A stretch of DNA of 64,000 bases, taken from Toxoplasma gondii ME49 (taxonomy: Eukaryota > Apicomplexa > Conoidasida > Eucoccidiorida > Sarcocystidae). The translations under genes and the position numbers were made by a program. The stretch lies in NCBI RefSeq assembly GCF_000006565.2, contig NC_031478.1:169874-233873 (forward strand). Direction: 5' to 3'. A model generated the notes under the pieces. That model did not search any database and had not been told where the DNA came from. It saw only the letters and a list, made by a program, of their open reading frames with translations. Of the stretch, positions 49,901-61,096 are shown piece after piece (position 1 is the stretch's first letter; each line of letters opens with the position of its first letter).

Positions 49901-52900
49901 TGAGAGTCGACGTAGGTCGCGGGATGGAGGCTCTGCTTCTCCACGAAGCCGCCGCGGCGAAGGAAGACGGAGAAGGAAGCGGACTGTCAGAAACCTTTCA
50001 AATCGCCGCGGAAGCTGCGCCTGGACAGACGGATCGACTCGCAAGGAAATGCATGCGCCTCCAGGTGAGGATCCAAGACGCCATCCCTGACTCACACGCA
50101 GCTGGCGTCTTGACGTGGACAAAACGCAGGATGTCGATTCTCGTTGGCATCAGGGGCGACGTCCGGTTCAGTTGGAATGTGGAAGACGCAGTGGTTGTCG
50201 AAACGCTTCCACAGTCAAGGACTCAGAGTGAACTCCGGAGTTTCGACTTCGCACCGACTGCGCTACTTTAGCTCATGTGCTGTTCATACAGCAGGGAGGG
50301 TTTTCAACCACCCTGTGCGTGTCTGTGTGGCGAGGCAAACTGGCCATGTTTCGTAAACGAACGGTGGACGCTGTTTAGATTTCCCTAAGTGGACGGGGAT
50401 AGGAAAAGAGGAGAGCGAGAAACTAGGATTTGACGTAATACCAAGAAGCGTCCCCGGTGACCCTGAGAATCGTCTTCTCTCACCGCCTGGTGGATGCCGC
50501 AGGTACCGGTGTTGAACGAATCGCCATCTACGAATTCCCTGCACGTTCCTTTTCCTTTTGGCTGGTCTGTGAAGGCAGTGGCCGCAGGGGCTTGTGTGTT
50601 TTCGTTCGTAAAACGGCGTCGTTGGCAAACGCGAGGCTGTGCTGGACAGTGACTTCACGAGCCTGAACGTTCCAGATCACTTCCAGAAAACTGATGTTGC
50701 GTTGACATGTGTGTAATCAGTGTGCCAACGCTAAATCGGAAACGGTGGACCTCAGTTGCTTGACACAAGAACTGCTCTGTGTCCTCACGTTTCTAGAGTG
50801 AAGGAGGGAAGCGAGAAGGGATCTCGAATCGACTGGGCGGTGCTTCCAGATTGCCATGTTTCTGAAGCCTCTCAAAAGGTTGCGATGGAACCAAGCCACC
50901 ATGATGTTTACACAGTTCAGAGCCGTGCTATTTATCGCGGTTAACTGCCGCGAGGTAGAATCTTCTGGAGCAGCCCAACGAATGGGTTGCTGGAAAAGAT
51001 GCAGCAAAGTCTGAGGTGGAAAACGATGGAAACGCGTCTGATATAAGCCGAGCAGAACCGGCGCTCTCGCGTGGTAACGGTGTCGTGTGAGTTGTCTGGG
51101 TGTGGCTTTTCCATCAATCAAGAAACCGTAGTTCTAAGCAGAGCAGTGCAATGGAGTATGGCGTTTTTTTTCGACCTCCTGAGGTTGTGTTCTTTCGAGT
51201 TTTCGCCTTCTTGGATGCAAACGCCCTCTGCTCTCAGTCTCCTCTCTCACAGTGTGAACATCTGGCTAGGAGTTGCAGTCTCTCTTTTCTTGTAGAGACT
51301 GTGTTTCCTTCTTCTCGCTGTTCCTTCGTGCTTTTGCTTCAGCTCTTTTCTCACCCTTGTTCGTCTCTCCGGCTCCTCTCTCCCCTTGACCAGCTTCCGG
51401 CAGCGAGGAGCTTTTGGCTGAATGCTGTATGTCCATCGAGAGCTCTTCGGTGGCTTGTCCCGGTCCCAGCTGTGGTGTGTTTCACTCTGTATCCTAGCTT
51501 CCCTTTTTTTTGCTGTGGTCGCATCACGTGATGCCTACTGGTCTCGAGGTAGATTCTGTGTGCCCTTTTTGCCTTGCCGCTCGTTTTCTTGTGCGCCTCC
51601 CGTCCATGTCTGCTTTCTCTTTGCCGCTTTCGACTTCCCTTCTCAGCTCGCTCTTCTCCTGGCCTTGCCCCCTGGAAGACGCGAGGCGCTCCGGCGCCAG
51701 TACACGTTCTGGAACGCGCTCGCTGCTCTGAGTGGAAAGGCCAAGAAGATCCTGCCTGCCAGTGAAAGAGGCAAATTCCTCAAAGAGGAAATCGAACGCT
51801 TGGTGGTGAGTGCATGAGCATCCACCTATACACGCATATGCACTCACATGTGGAGATGTGCACAAGTACATCTACGTATTCGCAGGCTTCCTTCGAATCT
51901 TTGTTTCCATCTCTGTGTCGACTTTCATCTGTGTCGACTTTCATCTGTGTCGAAAAGCGTTCACTTCTCTCGCAGCAGGCTACGAGGGATACGCCTTTGC
52001 ATCTTCGCGAAGTGTATCCCCTGTTTGCCGGATGCGTGACCACGGCATTTGTCTCTCTATAATGCGTAGATAGTGTATACATGTATATACATGCAAATAT
52101 ACATATATATATATATATGTATATATTCATGAAATACGCCCGGTTTTCGTGTTTTTACGCTGGGCTTCGTTTTCTCAGAGTACAACGGATTTGTCGGATA
52201 TGACGATGCCCTTGGATCCGTCGCGCCTTTTGGTGCGCGTTTTGAGCGAGACGGCAACGCCCCTGCAGTCTGCCGCGAAGGTGAGATGAGCTGGACATGC
52301 GTGCAGCCGACTTTTGGTGGGCGTCTACCTGCATTTCGAAAGTTCGACCTTCCTCTCTTGCAGATATATACATATATATATATATATATTTATGGTAACG
52401 CATTCTTACCTGTTCATCTAAATACTTGTGCACAAATAAATGTGGACACCCATTTTCACATTTCCACATGTACGTGTGTGCATGTTTATGGGCAAATGTG
52501 TGCACACTTGGAAGTATTTGATTGGCATAACTTTTCACCCCTGCAGATATGCGTATAGACATGTAGTCTTCAAGAGCATTTGTGCGCATGTGAGTGTGTA
52601 CATGCATCAGTGGTAAACATCCGCATATGCCTCTGTATGGATGAAGAAGAACGAGTCGTCGCTCCTTGTCTCTTCGAGAGAAAATGGCAAAAGGACGCTG
52701 CGTTGCTCGCACAGTGGATAAATTCTGAATCTTTCGTAGCTGCATAAGCACACACGGTCCCCTAGGGTAAACGTATACATGCACGCACCGTGGTGTTCGG
52801 AGTTGGGCGATTTCTCGCGCACAATTTTGTGAAAAAATAACGAGAAGAATGCTCTCTTTTCGCCTTCTCAGGTACCCTATGTACTCACATTTGAAACGCG

Positions 52901-55900
52901 ACCCGTTCGTCCTTGCTCAGAGCAGCCGTCGTCTGCCGATGGAGAGACTCCCGTGGTGTCAAGAGTCACATGCATTTTCAAAATGAATGACGATGTGCGC
53001 CAAGACCAACTGGCTCTGCAGATCATCCAGGTAAAAGCCGAGTGGGGAGTGAAATCCTAAATTCTACATGCAGGAGTTAAAAAAGGGAAAAGAAAAACAC
53101 AAAGTGGCTCACTTATCCGAGTTCGCATGTGCCTGAAGCGATCCAAGAACGGGGGCGTTTGACATCGACCTAGAGAGAGGTAGGAGTAGGATGAGACTTC
53201 AGAGTGCTGCACGAGAAAAAGAGCCTCTTTCGCATTCTCGCATAGTTAATCCTCAAAACGCGAGGAATGTATATCTGGAGTTCCAGTTATTTCGCTCCTC
53301 AAAGAGCGACACTGCTTCTCACAGTGAGGGTCGTCGCTGAACGAGAATGAAGGGGGGAAAGGCGGTCGAAGCTCAGTAGATGCAAGGACCTTGGCACGCA
53401 TTGCTCGGTTTATATAAACGACAAAGACATCACGATTTGAGATTGGTAACAGGGAAGCAAGTAATAGAGCAGAAAGAAGACCAAATCACCTTTGTCCTGT
53501 ACACCGGTAAACGTATGGCCTTCCTGTCCCCGTGGACGTAGACTTGTAGTTTCCTTTACTAGGTAAGTCTGTAACCGGAGAGCCATGCGTGTCCAGATTC
53601 AATTGGCAGTAAAGTTATATTGTTGTCTTTCGTTGACCTAGAGGCTGTTCCCAAGGACTCAAATGTTTGAATAAAAACTGCAGATATCTTATCCTTGATA
53701 GAAATAAACTGGAATCTCTCCTGCTCCCGGCCCTCCTTCAGATTGCTGCGTCTGCCTTCAACCGCGTCGGCGTCGACGTTTGGGTCCGCCCATACAAAGT
53801 AATTTCGATGCGCGTTGCCGCTTCTTCTTTTCTCCGTCTGCCTCTGTCTTCTTCATCTTCTTCGTCCTCTGCTTTCGTCTCGCCTCAAGAAGAGAGTCCT
53901 GCTCGAAGGAGGCTCAGGCAGGTGATTCCGTCTCAGCAGCCTGCGCGAGGCTGTTCGAGCTTCGCCCCCAACGTGTCTTCTCGAGTTCTCGCCACTCCCG
54001 TGACTCACCCGGCCTCTCGAGAAGCCCTGTCGGAGACAGAAGAGAAGCGAAAGAGAGACAATGAAGGGTGTGGGCAGAGCTGCTCTCTCTCCGCTCTGGC
54101 GGAAGGTCGAGCGGCGGAGGTATCTGCGGCAAAGGCGACAGGAGCGCTGCAGGGTGTCTCCTTCTCTGAAGGCGCCTCCGCGCGCGGCGGCCTAATTGAG
54201 TTGATTCCGGACACCATCTCAAGGCACCAAATTGGCAAGAAGTTCGGCTGTTCCCTCCCAGAGCTCTTCTCCCTGACCTTCGCCCATAGTCGCGAAAACT
54301 GCACGAAAGAAATCGAAGACACAGAAGCAGACGAAGCAGAGAGAGGAAAGGACAGAGACAAAGACGCAGCAGTGCACATAGAAAAAGGAGGGGAGAAACG
54401 GAGGAAAGAAGGTAGAGACCGTGGGGACGAGCAAGATGGAGGAAAAGACAAGGATGAAACGAGTAGCTCAGTCAATGCAGATGCGTGGCTTGTGCCGAGG
54501 CAGGGTGCCGAGAGGTCGAGTTCGAGTCCTTGCGCAGCTGTGCGTCTAGGCTCTTCGCGACAGGCAGAGTTTCGCTTTCGCTGCTTCATAGAAGGCGAGA
54601 GAAAGGACGCATGTGTAGCGAAGGACAAGTCGCAGAAGAGAGCGATTTCTTTCACCCGCAATCTCCAGCAAAAAGGAGAGCGACCGAATCCTGTCACAGG
54701 CAATGGCAAGGCCCTCTACGACATGGCCGTGAAGAACTTTGTCAAGAGTCTCGCGGGCTATGCTGTTCTCTCCTACATTCTTCAGGTGAGCGGTTCGACG
54801 AAACAGAGAATGCGAAAGACATCCAGGGAGCACAGAAGAGACAAGGGAGAAGAAGCAAATCTGCTGCAGTTCAACGTTTGTCGACAACTCGGCAACGTGG
54901 ATGGGACCTCTCTCGCTCTCGGGAAGCGAGACGTAGGAGGCGATCGGGGGGAGAACCGAAGAGACGCCACGAAAGAAACGAGCACAGTCGATGTCTTCGA
55001 TCGACTTGAAGTGCGTAGACATCCGGTTTTCAAGTGCCAGTCACGAGGACATCAGTGGAGGCTCACAGCGAGAAAGCTTTGGAAGTTCTAAACAGAACGT
55101 CTTCCGCAGCCTTCGAATAAGACTTCGCGAAGAGCCTCAAAGCAGAAGAAGCTGCGCGAAGGTGGGGATCTGCCAATCTTCTTGCGAGTGTCTCGGTCAC
55201 GTGTGTCGAAGTTCTTTCTCCCGATTCACGTTCGAGTTTGCTTTCCTTGACAGCTGTGTTGAATGCCTTCAAATGGTTTCTAGTGCATTTCTGAAATGCA
55301 GCACTTGTCTGCAAGCTGCACAAGCGCGAGCAGAGCTGCCTCCGTTCGGCTTTTACTCGAGTCTTGCGTCTTTGCCTGGGAATTTCGATCTCCAGGTGAA
55401 GGACCGGCACAACGGAAATCTCTTGATTTCGCGTCAGTCGGGGCGGGTCATTCACATCGACTTTGGGTTCGTCTTCGACATCTCTCCTGGCCACGACATG
55501 CAATTCGAGAAGGCCCCCTTCAAGCTCACGAGAGAAATGGTGCAGCTCATGGGAGGGGACAGTCGGACAGAAATGTTCAGATACTTCACACGACTCTGTG
55601 TGCAAGGGTGAGCCACCGAAGGACAGGATCTCTCACGTCGCCTCACTGCTTCTTGTCCATTCGTTCAAGCACATGTGCGAACGTTTGTTTACATATACAT
55701 GCATATCACGCGTCTTCTAACGACTTGCGATTCTGTGTCCCTGTCACCTCATAAAGGCGACTTGTTAGTGAGGACAGAAAATGAGGTGGAGTCGGTCGTC
55801 GGAGATTCGAGCTGGACTCGTGGTATAGACTCCGCAGAAAAACCTCCACAGAGTACATCAAACGTATCGGTTGTCCTCCTGGAGTGTGCCTGTTCATTTC

Positions 55901-56899
55901 TATGTTTGACTTCATTGAGGCTGTGTGTTTTGATCTCCCTCGCTCTTTCACTGTTCATCTGCTGAGGCCCACAAAGAAACCTCAGTGTGTCTTTGTAGAG
56001 GAAGTAGTGGCGTAGTGAACTCTGTCCTCTTTCTCGGTCGTTTCTTGTATGTTCCTCTGTTTTTTCCGTTGCTGTTTTCTGCTTTCCAAGGTATTGTCAT
56101 ATGAAAGTGACCCGAATGAGTTTACAACTTTGCAGGTATCTCGTTCTGCGAGAACAAGCAGATCTCATCATCACTTTGGTGCAGGCGATGCTTCACTCGG
56201 GTCTGCCGTGTTTCAAACGTCAGTCTCTGGAAAATCTAAAGTACGTCGTTTCCGATTTCTTCCTCTGCGTGTGTGTGTGTGTGTGCAACTTCTCCTTTCC
56301 ACTTTCGGTTTCCAGTTTATGTATTTCTTTCTCTTTTCTCTTTATCGGATACGCATCTCCGAACTTTGCCTGTGTCTCCTGCGAGCTGTGGCATCCTTCT
56401 GCTCCCCTGCCTCTGTTTGGAGGTACCTCTATGTGTGTTGTCGCCCGCTCTCGAACGCGTTAACTTTTGTGTCAAGAGAGGCAACTTGGGATCCTCCCCT
56501 GCCTCACAAAGGCTTTCCTCTGACTGCATGTGAACGTATTTCTGACATTTACAAATAGCCTTCCACCTGCATGTGTGTTGCACTGATCACCGCCGCGTTT
56601 GCTCCACCCCCTGAGATGCGCCGTTTCCCTCTGGCCCGTGGGCGGCACTCGAAAGAATGGCTGGGTTCGCAGTTGTCTTCCTGGTTCCTCTCTGAAGTGC
56701 ATTCCTTCTTTTCTGCTGGTTTGTATTTCGTGGCGTCTCCCCTTCTCTCACTGGGGTCTTCAGGTGGAGATTCCAGCTGGAGGCTTCTCCCGCGGAGGCC
56801 GCTGCCTTCATGGAGGCGCGCGTGATGGACGCCTACGAGAACTTCACGACGAAAGCCTACGATGTCGTTCAGCATCTCCAGCAGGGGATTGACTACTGA
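26091..56899 (+). CDS. PI4KA: Giant phosphatidylinositol 4-kinase, type III alpha (PI4KIIIa/Stt4 type)
   Basis: Makes PI4P at the plasma membrane in other eukaryotes. Proposed exons: 26091-26948, 27689-32230, 32356-33770, 33894-34076, 34219-35113, 35885-36433, 36994-37176, 37594-37759, 38462-38739, 39139-39450, 39751-48431, 49176-50064, 51647-51805, 52179-52280, 52872-53030, 53742-54785, 55396-55607, 56136-56240, 56764-56899. All junctions are GT-AG and phase-compatible, summing to 6,955 residues; human PI4KA has about 2,100. Identity comes from the C-terminal third: a helical region ([28 protein letters not shown]), [20 protein letters not shown], then [16 protein letters not shown], the family hallmark before the kinase domain, and the full catalytic domain ending HLQQGIDY. 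The N-terminus has a 124-residue Ser run. Confidence is high for exons 11-19, good for 4-10, moderate for 1-3, which are linked by phase and lack of a separate gene boundary. Exon 3 may begin at 32349 if the frame is adjusted; exon 12 may begin at 49065. Confidence 0.85.
26169..26540 (+). repeat. TCT/TCC minisatellite encoding about 124 Ser
   Basis: A pure pyrimidine tract of TCTTCC/TCCTCT hexamers encodes residues 27-150 of the predicted PI4K as Ser with a single Phe. A higher order is visible: two 54-bp blocks followed by three 45-bp blocks, differing by one TCCTCTTCC nonamer. The opposite strand reads as poly-Glu, which is only a shadow. Confidence 0.95.
37851..38020. repeat. TA microsatellite in PI4K intron 8
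   Basis: Alternating TA tracts broken by GCATGT and CATACGTATA elements fill about 170 bp of the intron between proposed exons 8 and 9. Confidence 0.9.
41512..41577 (+). repeat. 33-bp direct repeat, two copies, in PI4K exon 11
   Basis: Two adjacent identical 33-bp units encode [15 protein letters not shown] acidic/basic residues in frame within the long exon 11. They mark a recent in-frame duplication in a disordered insert. Confidence 0.9.
42331..42384 (+). repeat. 15-bp tandem repeat encoding GERRI units in PI4K exon 11
   Basis: About 3.5 copies of GGAGAGAAGAATAGG (last copies diverged) encode repeated GERRI pentapeptides, strongly basic, in the middle of exon 11. Confidence 0.9.
52078..52130. 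repeat. TA microsatellite in PI4K intron 13
   Basis: TA-rich run with ATGTATATACATG flanks in the intron ahead of the exon that encodes the TPLQSAAK segment. Confidence 0.8.
52365..52392. repeat. TA microsatellite in PI4K intron 14
   Basis: A run of TA dinucleotides about 85 bp after the donor of proposed exon 14. Confidence 0.8.
52872..56899 (+). other. PI4KA: Catalytic domain exons of the PI 4-kinase
   Basis: Five exons encode the kinase core. Exon 52872-53030 has [18 protein letters not shown], with the nucleotide-binding Lys and the RQD motif. Exon 53742-54785 has [13 protein letters not shown], then [16 protein letters not shown], and ends in [11 protein letters not shown]. Exon 55396-55607 opens with VKDRHNGN (catalytic loop) and has [10 protein letters not shown] (metal-binding DFG, Asp near residue 6827) and [12 protein letters not shown]. 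Exon 56136-56240 has LHSGLPCF, and the last exon ends [13 protein letters not shown]. All catalytic residues I know for PI4KIIIa are present, so an active kinase is expected. Two hydrophilic inserts sit inside exon 53742-54785. Confidence 0.93.
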
Positions 56900-57116
56900 A
56901 CAAAAACAAAAAAATCAAAGCGTTCTCCCTCCCAAAACAGCAAAGCACGGCATCTGCAGGCTGCAACCCTCAGTGAACAGGACGCAAACCGAAGGCGTCC
57001 CGTTCTCGCATGTTTTCACAAGGTGCCATGTGCTGCCATGCGATCAAATCTAGAAACATAGAGACGCGTATATAAATACAAAAATACGTCGTACATCCAT
57101 ACGCACGTCTGTACGT

Positions 57117-57119
57117 ACA

Positions 57120-57160
<41 letters not shown>
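57117..57160. repeat. TA microsatellite downstream of PI4K
   Basis: Two TA tracts separated by CATATA, about 220 bp past the PI4K stop codon. Confidence 0.85.
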
Positions 57161-57597
57161 CGGAAGACCTATTATCTGCTCGCCTCTATTGTTTTACCCT
57201 TGTATGCATCTAACTCTCTTGTAATGTTTCGTTAATGGATACAGTCGCAAGGGTGGAACTCAAAGGAGTTGACAGGGACTCGGACAGGTGGCTGACTGGT
57301 GAAGTAGTCGCTACTCCAAGGCGAAGACTATTCATGGCTTTTCTGTGCCAGCGTAGCCGTAGCATGGGGCAGGGCTTGAAGTCCAAGTTGATCGAACGCT
57401 TGTGACCAGTGGTGATAGAGTGACTGCTGTGGAGGCAGAGCAATTGCCAAGGCGTCCTCCTGTTTTCCTTCAAGAAACTTCACCTCTGCGGTCGTTTCTT
57501 GACGGGCAGGACTGTGCAAATTCCGAGGTCCACAAGAAATACTCTCGCATGTGCATGCTTGCTCCCTATGTGAATAGGGAAATGACTTATACTCCAT

Positions 57598-57640
57598 ATG
57601 TATATATATATATATGCATGTATATATATGTATATATGCA
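57598..57640. repeat. TA microsatellite in intergenic spacer
   Basis: TA-rich run containing two GCATG elements, between the convergent PI4K and carrier genes. Confidence 0.8.
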
Positions 57641-58938
57641 TGCTGGTATGTGTACATTAGTTGTACTTGTATGTATGTGGGCACACGCGCGTGCTTGCCT
57701 ATGAAGATGGGCACAGGCAGTCGCCTGCATGAATTGCTGAGTACGCGATTTTTTCGCTGTCTGGTGAGCCAAGCCTCGCGCGCTTCGGATGTGAAGGGCT
57801 GAGGTTTCCCAGACGCGGCCGACTTTGTTGACGGCGCTGGAACAAAGGTTAAGGGAGACTTTCGAAATGTCGCACCCCCGTTACTGTCGAGGATTCGGAG
57901 ACGTGACGCTTTGTTGCTTTTCCATAGAACAAAGAAAGTCGAAGGCATGGAAGACTCGAGCTCGCATGATTCCCTAGACACGCCAGTTTTCAGCTTTCCG
58001 TAACAAGATACATCACAGTACCTCGAAAGCGTCCTAAATATGACTCCAAGTATGAGATGCAGCCTAGCTCTTCATCTCTGCTATACACCACACCACGAAC
58101 CTATTGGACAGCTTCAGAGAGGTAGAAGTGAGATGCTGAACGCCAACATTTTTCGCTGTCAAGCAGTCCGGTGAAATGGCCGCCCACGATCTTGGAACTG
58201 GTAATGATCTAAGGAATCCTACGGGCATGCACGTCATTCACGTGTTTGTGTCTACAAATAAACGTATCCATTTCCCTGGATCTTAACAGATGTTTAAGTG
58301 AAAACCGTCGCCACTTTCAGTCAGCGTGCTCCTGCCAGACGCACCGAAAGATATGCATACGTACTTGCTCACAGAAATCTAGTTTTCTGTGTGGAGATTA
58401 TATTTTCAGATTTCTTCACAGGAACAATAGGCGCATTCGTGAGAAAAGCAGGGGCTCTACCTTTTCAGACGCCCTTGCACACGTGGAAATCTGTGCGTGT
58501 TACACACATGTTTATGGAGGTGTCCACTTAAAAAAGAGATTTGAAGAAAGGACACAGACAGACACGATGCAGAAATCGAACAAGAGACAGACAGAGAAGA
58601 GTTAGGGGCACAGAACACAGAGGGGTAAAAAAGGACAGTGTCAAACGGCAAGCACGTTGAATGAGACGGAGTACGTTGTTCAGTTATGGCGATCATGTGT
58701 ATATTCGCTTTCTGTCACATGTGATCGGACAACAGTATGCCTGCACGCTTCAGGCCATTTAAAAGAGAGCCTGCTTCACTGGTATTCACCGTTGGTGTCC
58801 TGGTACTGTGAGGGGTCGGTGAAAAACGGCCTAAAAGTTTGTCTACATGTCTGTACTATTCTAGAGAAAGAAAATTGGAGAAGAGGGACAGAACGCTGGG
58901 AGTGAAAAGGCGGAAAAAGCGAGGAATGTCACCCCAGT

Positions 58939-61062
58939 CTACGAACCACAGTGTCGACCTCGGCTGTCCGGATGCTGCACACGGGCGACATTCGGGGAAG
59001 ACGCTTTGGCTAAAACAGAAGAGAAGGGCAAAAATTGTGGCATACGCAGTGAAGCAGAGGGAGGAGCGGACAACGACTGAAGACTGTGTTCAACCGACGG
59101 CAAAAGTTTTTCGTAGACGGAAAACATGACGGCCGAAGAAAGCAGGGTCGCCACCAGTTTGGACTGCAAACCTGTATAAAGCCCGCCAACGCCTTCGGTC
59201 TCCAGAATGGTCAAGAGACACCGAAACGAAGCTGAAAGGAATGGAGACGAGAAAGGAGACAAGTTGAAATGGCATTTTCCACACATCTAAATACGATGTC
59301 TTTTTGACTAACTCCAGAGAAATATCGGTGTTCTTTTCAGAGTGCTTCTCTTTCGGAATACCTCTTTCCACCTAACCGCTTGCATGTGTCTTCCTAGAAC
59401 ACCACTCCACGGAGCTGTACCGAATGAGATATGTATGTTGATGTAAAGCTATATATGCAAATATTCTTTCTGTAAATATGCATCTACATGTATTTATATG
59501 TGTACATTTGTATATGTATATATGAAGGCTTACAAGGGCTCGAGATCTATGAAGTTTGGATACACACGCATGCACAATAAAAGGAATTTGGTCATGTGTG
59601 TGAATTGGTGTCGGGGGTTGCTTGTCTCGAAAAAATCTTTCATTCTTGTGTGTCCGCAACGATACCTGAATTGTCGTGGACGTTGTGAAGTTTTGTCTGC
59701 GCTCGGGTCTTCACAACGAGGTACGGATACGTTGCCAGAGTCGCACAAAGTTTAGCAATCAGGCCTGTCCCCACCAAAAAACGACGCATTAACGAAGCCA
59801 CCACTGGATAAGAGAACAGCTAATCGTCATGACAATCGCTCGTGCGCATGTATCGATGTACAGAGATATATGAATCACTTCTTCACCCTTTTATCACATG
59901 TTTGTGCATCTGTGTATATGTATAGTTGTGTACACCTCTTTCTCCACTAATCTGTTGGTCAAATACATGCACGTAAGTACATTTAAGAATATGTGTACCT
60001 CTACATTTGAGAATCTATCGATAAACCCCTTGGTTGATGCGGGACTGTATTCATAAAGTTTGTCCACATTTGTCCGGCCATGGCGCCTTCCTACCCCGCC
60101 GCACTTCTCCACCTGTTTTCCTGCCTTAACAGGTAGATGTTTCTTTGTCTCCTTTCCCGGACTTTCCATCTGATGCGTTGCTTCTTCTCTGTCGACCCTT
60201 TGCCTCGCGTACCGATGGCAAAGGCCTCTCCGCCTGACAAGGCGCCTCTCGGTGTGCGTTGTGTGTCTTTTTCGCTCTTCTGCGGGACGGTGATCGACAC
60301 CGTTTGCTCGCTTCGCTTCAGCGAAGGCGAGAAGGCAGCATGTCGCTTCCCAGCACCGGAGAGCAAAGGCCTAACAGCTGGCAGTGCTTGTCCGGGCTGT
60401 GCCGGACACACTAGCGAGGAATCAGACGAAGCAGAAGGAAACGAGAGCGACCGGACAGACAGCTGCGGGGATCTCTCTCCACGCGCAGGACTCCCCGCAC
60501 GGAGACTCGCCTGGAGACCGCAAAAAGAGAGTCGGCGACTGTTGGAGATAGATATTTCGAGGGAGGAGGAAATCCAAGACGCATGAGCTGGAAGGTGAGG
60601 CCAAAAAATGAAATGGCGAAGACATGGGAAAGAAAAAGACATCTGGAGGCAATATACAAGCGATTCGTGGAACTCGCCATCCAGACATTCATACAAGTAT
60701 ATGTATACATATTTGTATCTATGCAGATATGAATTATGTGGCTACGCCGTCGAAGAGCCAGTCTTTGAGGGCCCTATATTTGTGCTCGGGCGCGTTTCAC
60801 GCACCTGAATTTCCTTGACTGCCGTCAGAGTGTCCTTCAGAAAGTCGTACAGAACAAATTGAATCGCCGGATTGGAGACCAACATGAGAGCAGGCAAAAG
60901 CCCAGCAAACCAGCCTCGAAGCCCTTCCCTCCTTAAAATATAGCCGAGCATCCGCCAGACATCCTGCTCGGTCACGACAACCGCATACGGAAAAGACGCG
61001 GACACACGTCTGTCGTCATCATCTGCCTCCTACTAGACTTAAAAACATGGATATATATACGC

Positions 61063-61096
<34 letters not shown>

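Larger units (their letters stand above)
56900..58938. other. Convergent 3' region between PI4K and the SLC25 carrier
   Basis: A 2 kb region between convergent stops that is more AT-rich than the coding DNA. It holds two TA microsatellites and no ORF that resembles a protein family. It probably contains both 3' UTRs. Confidence 0.55.
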
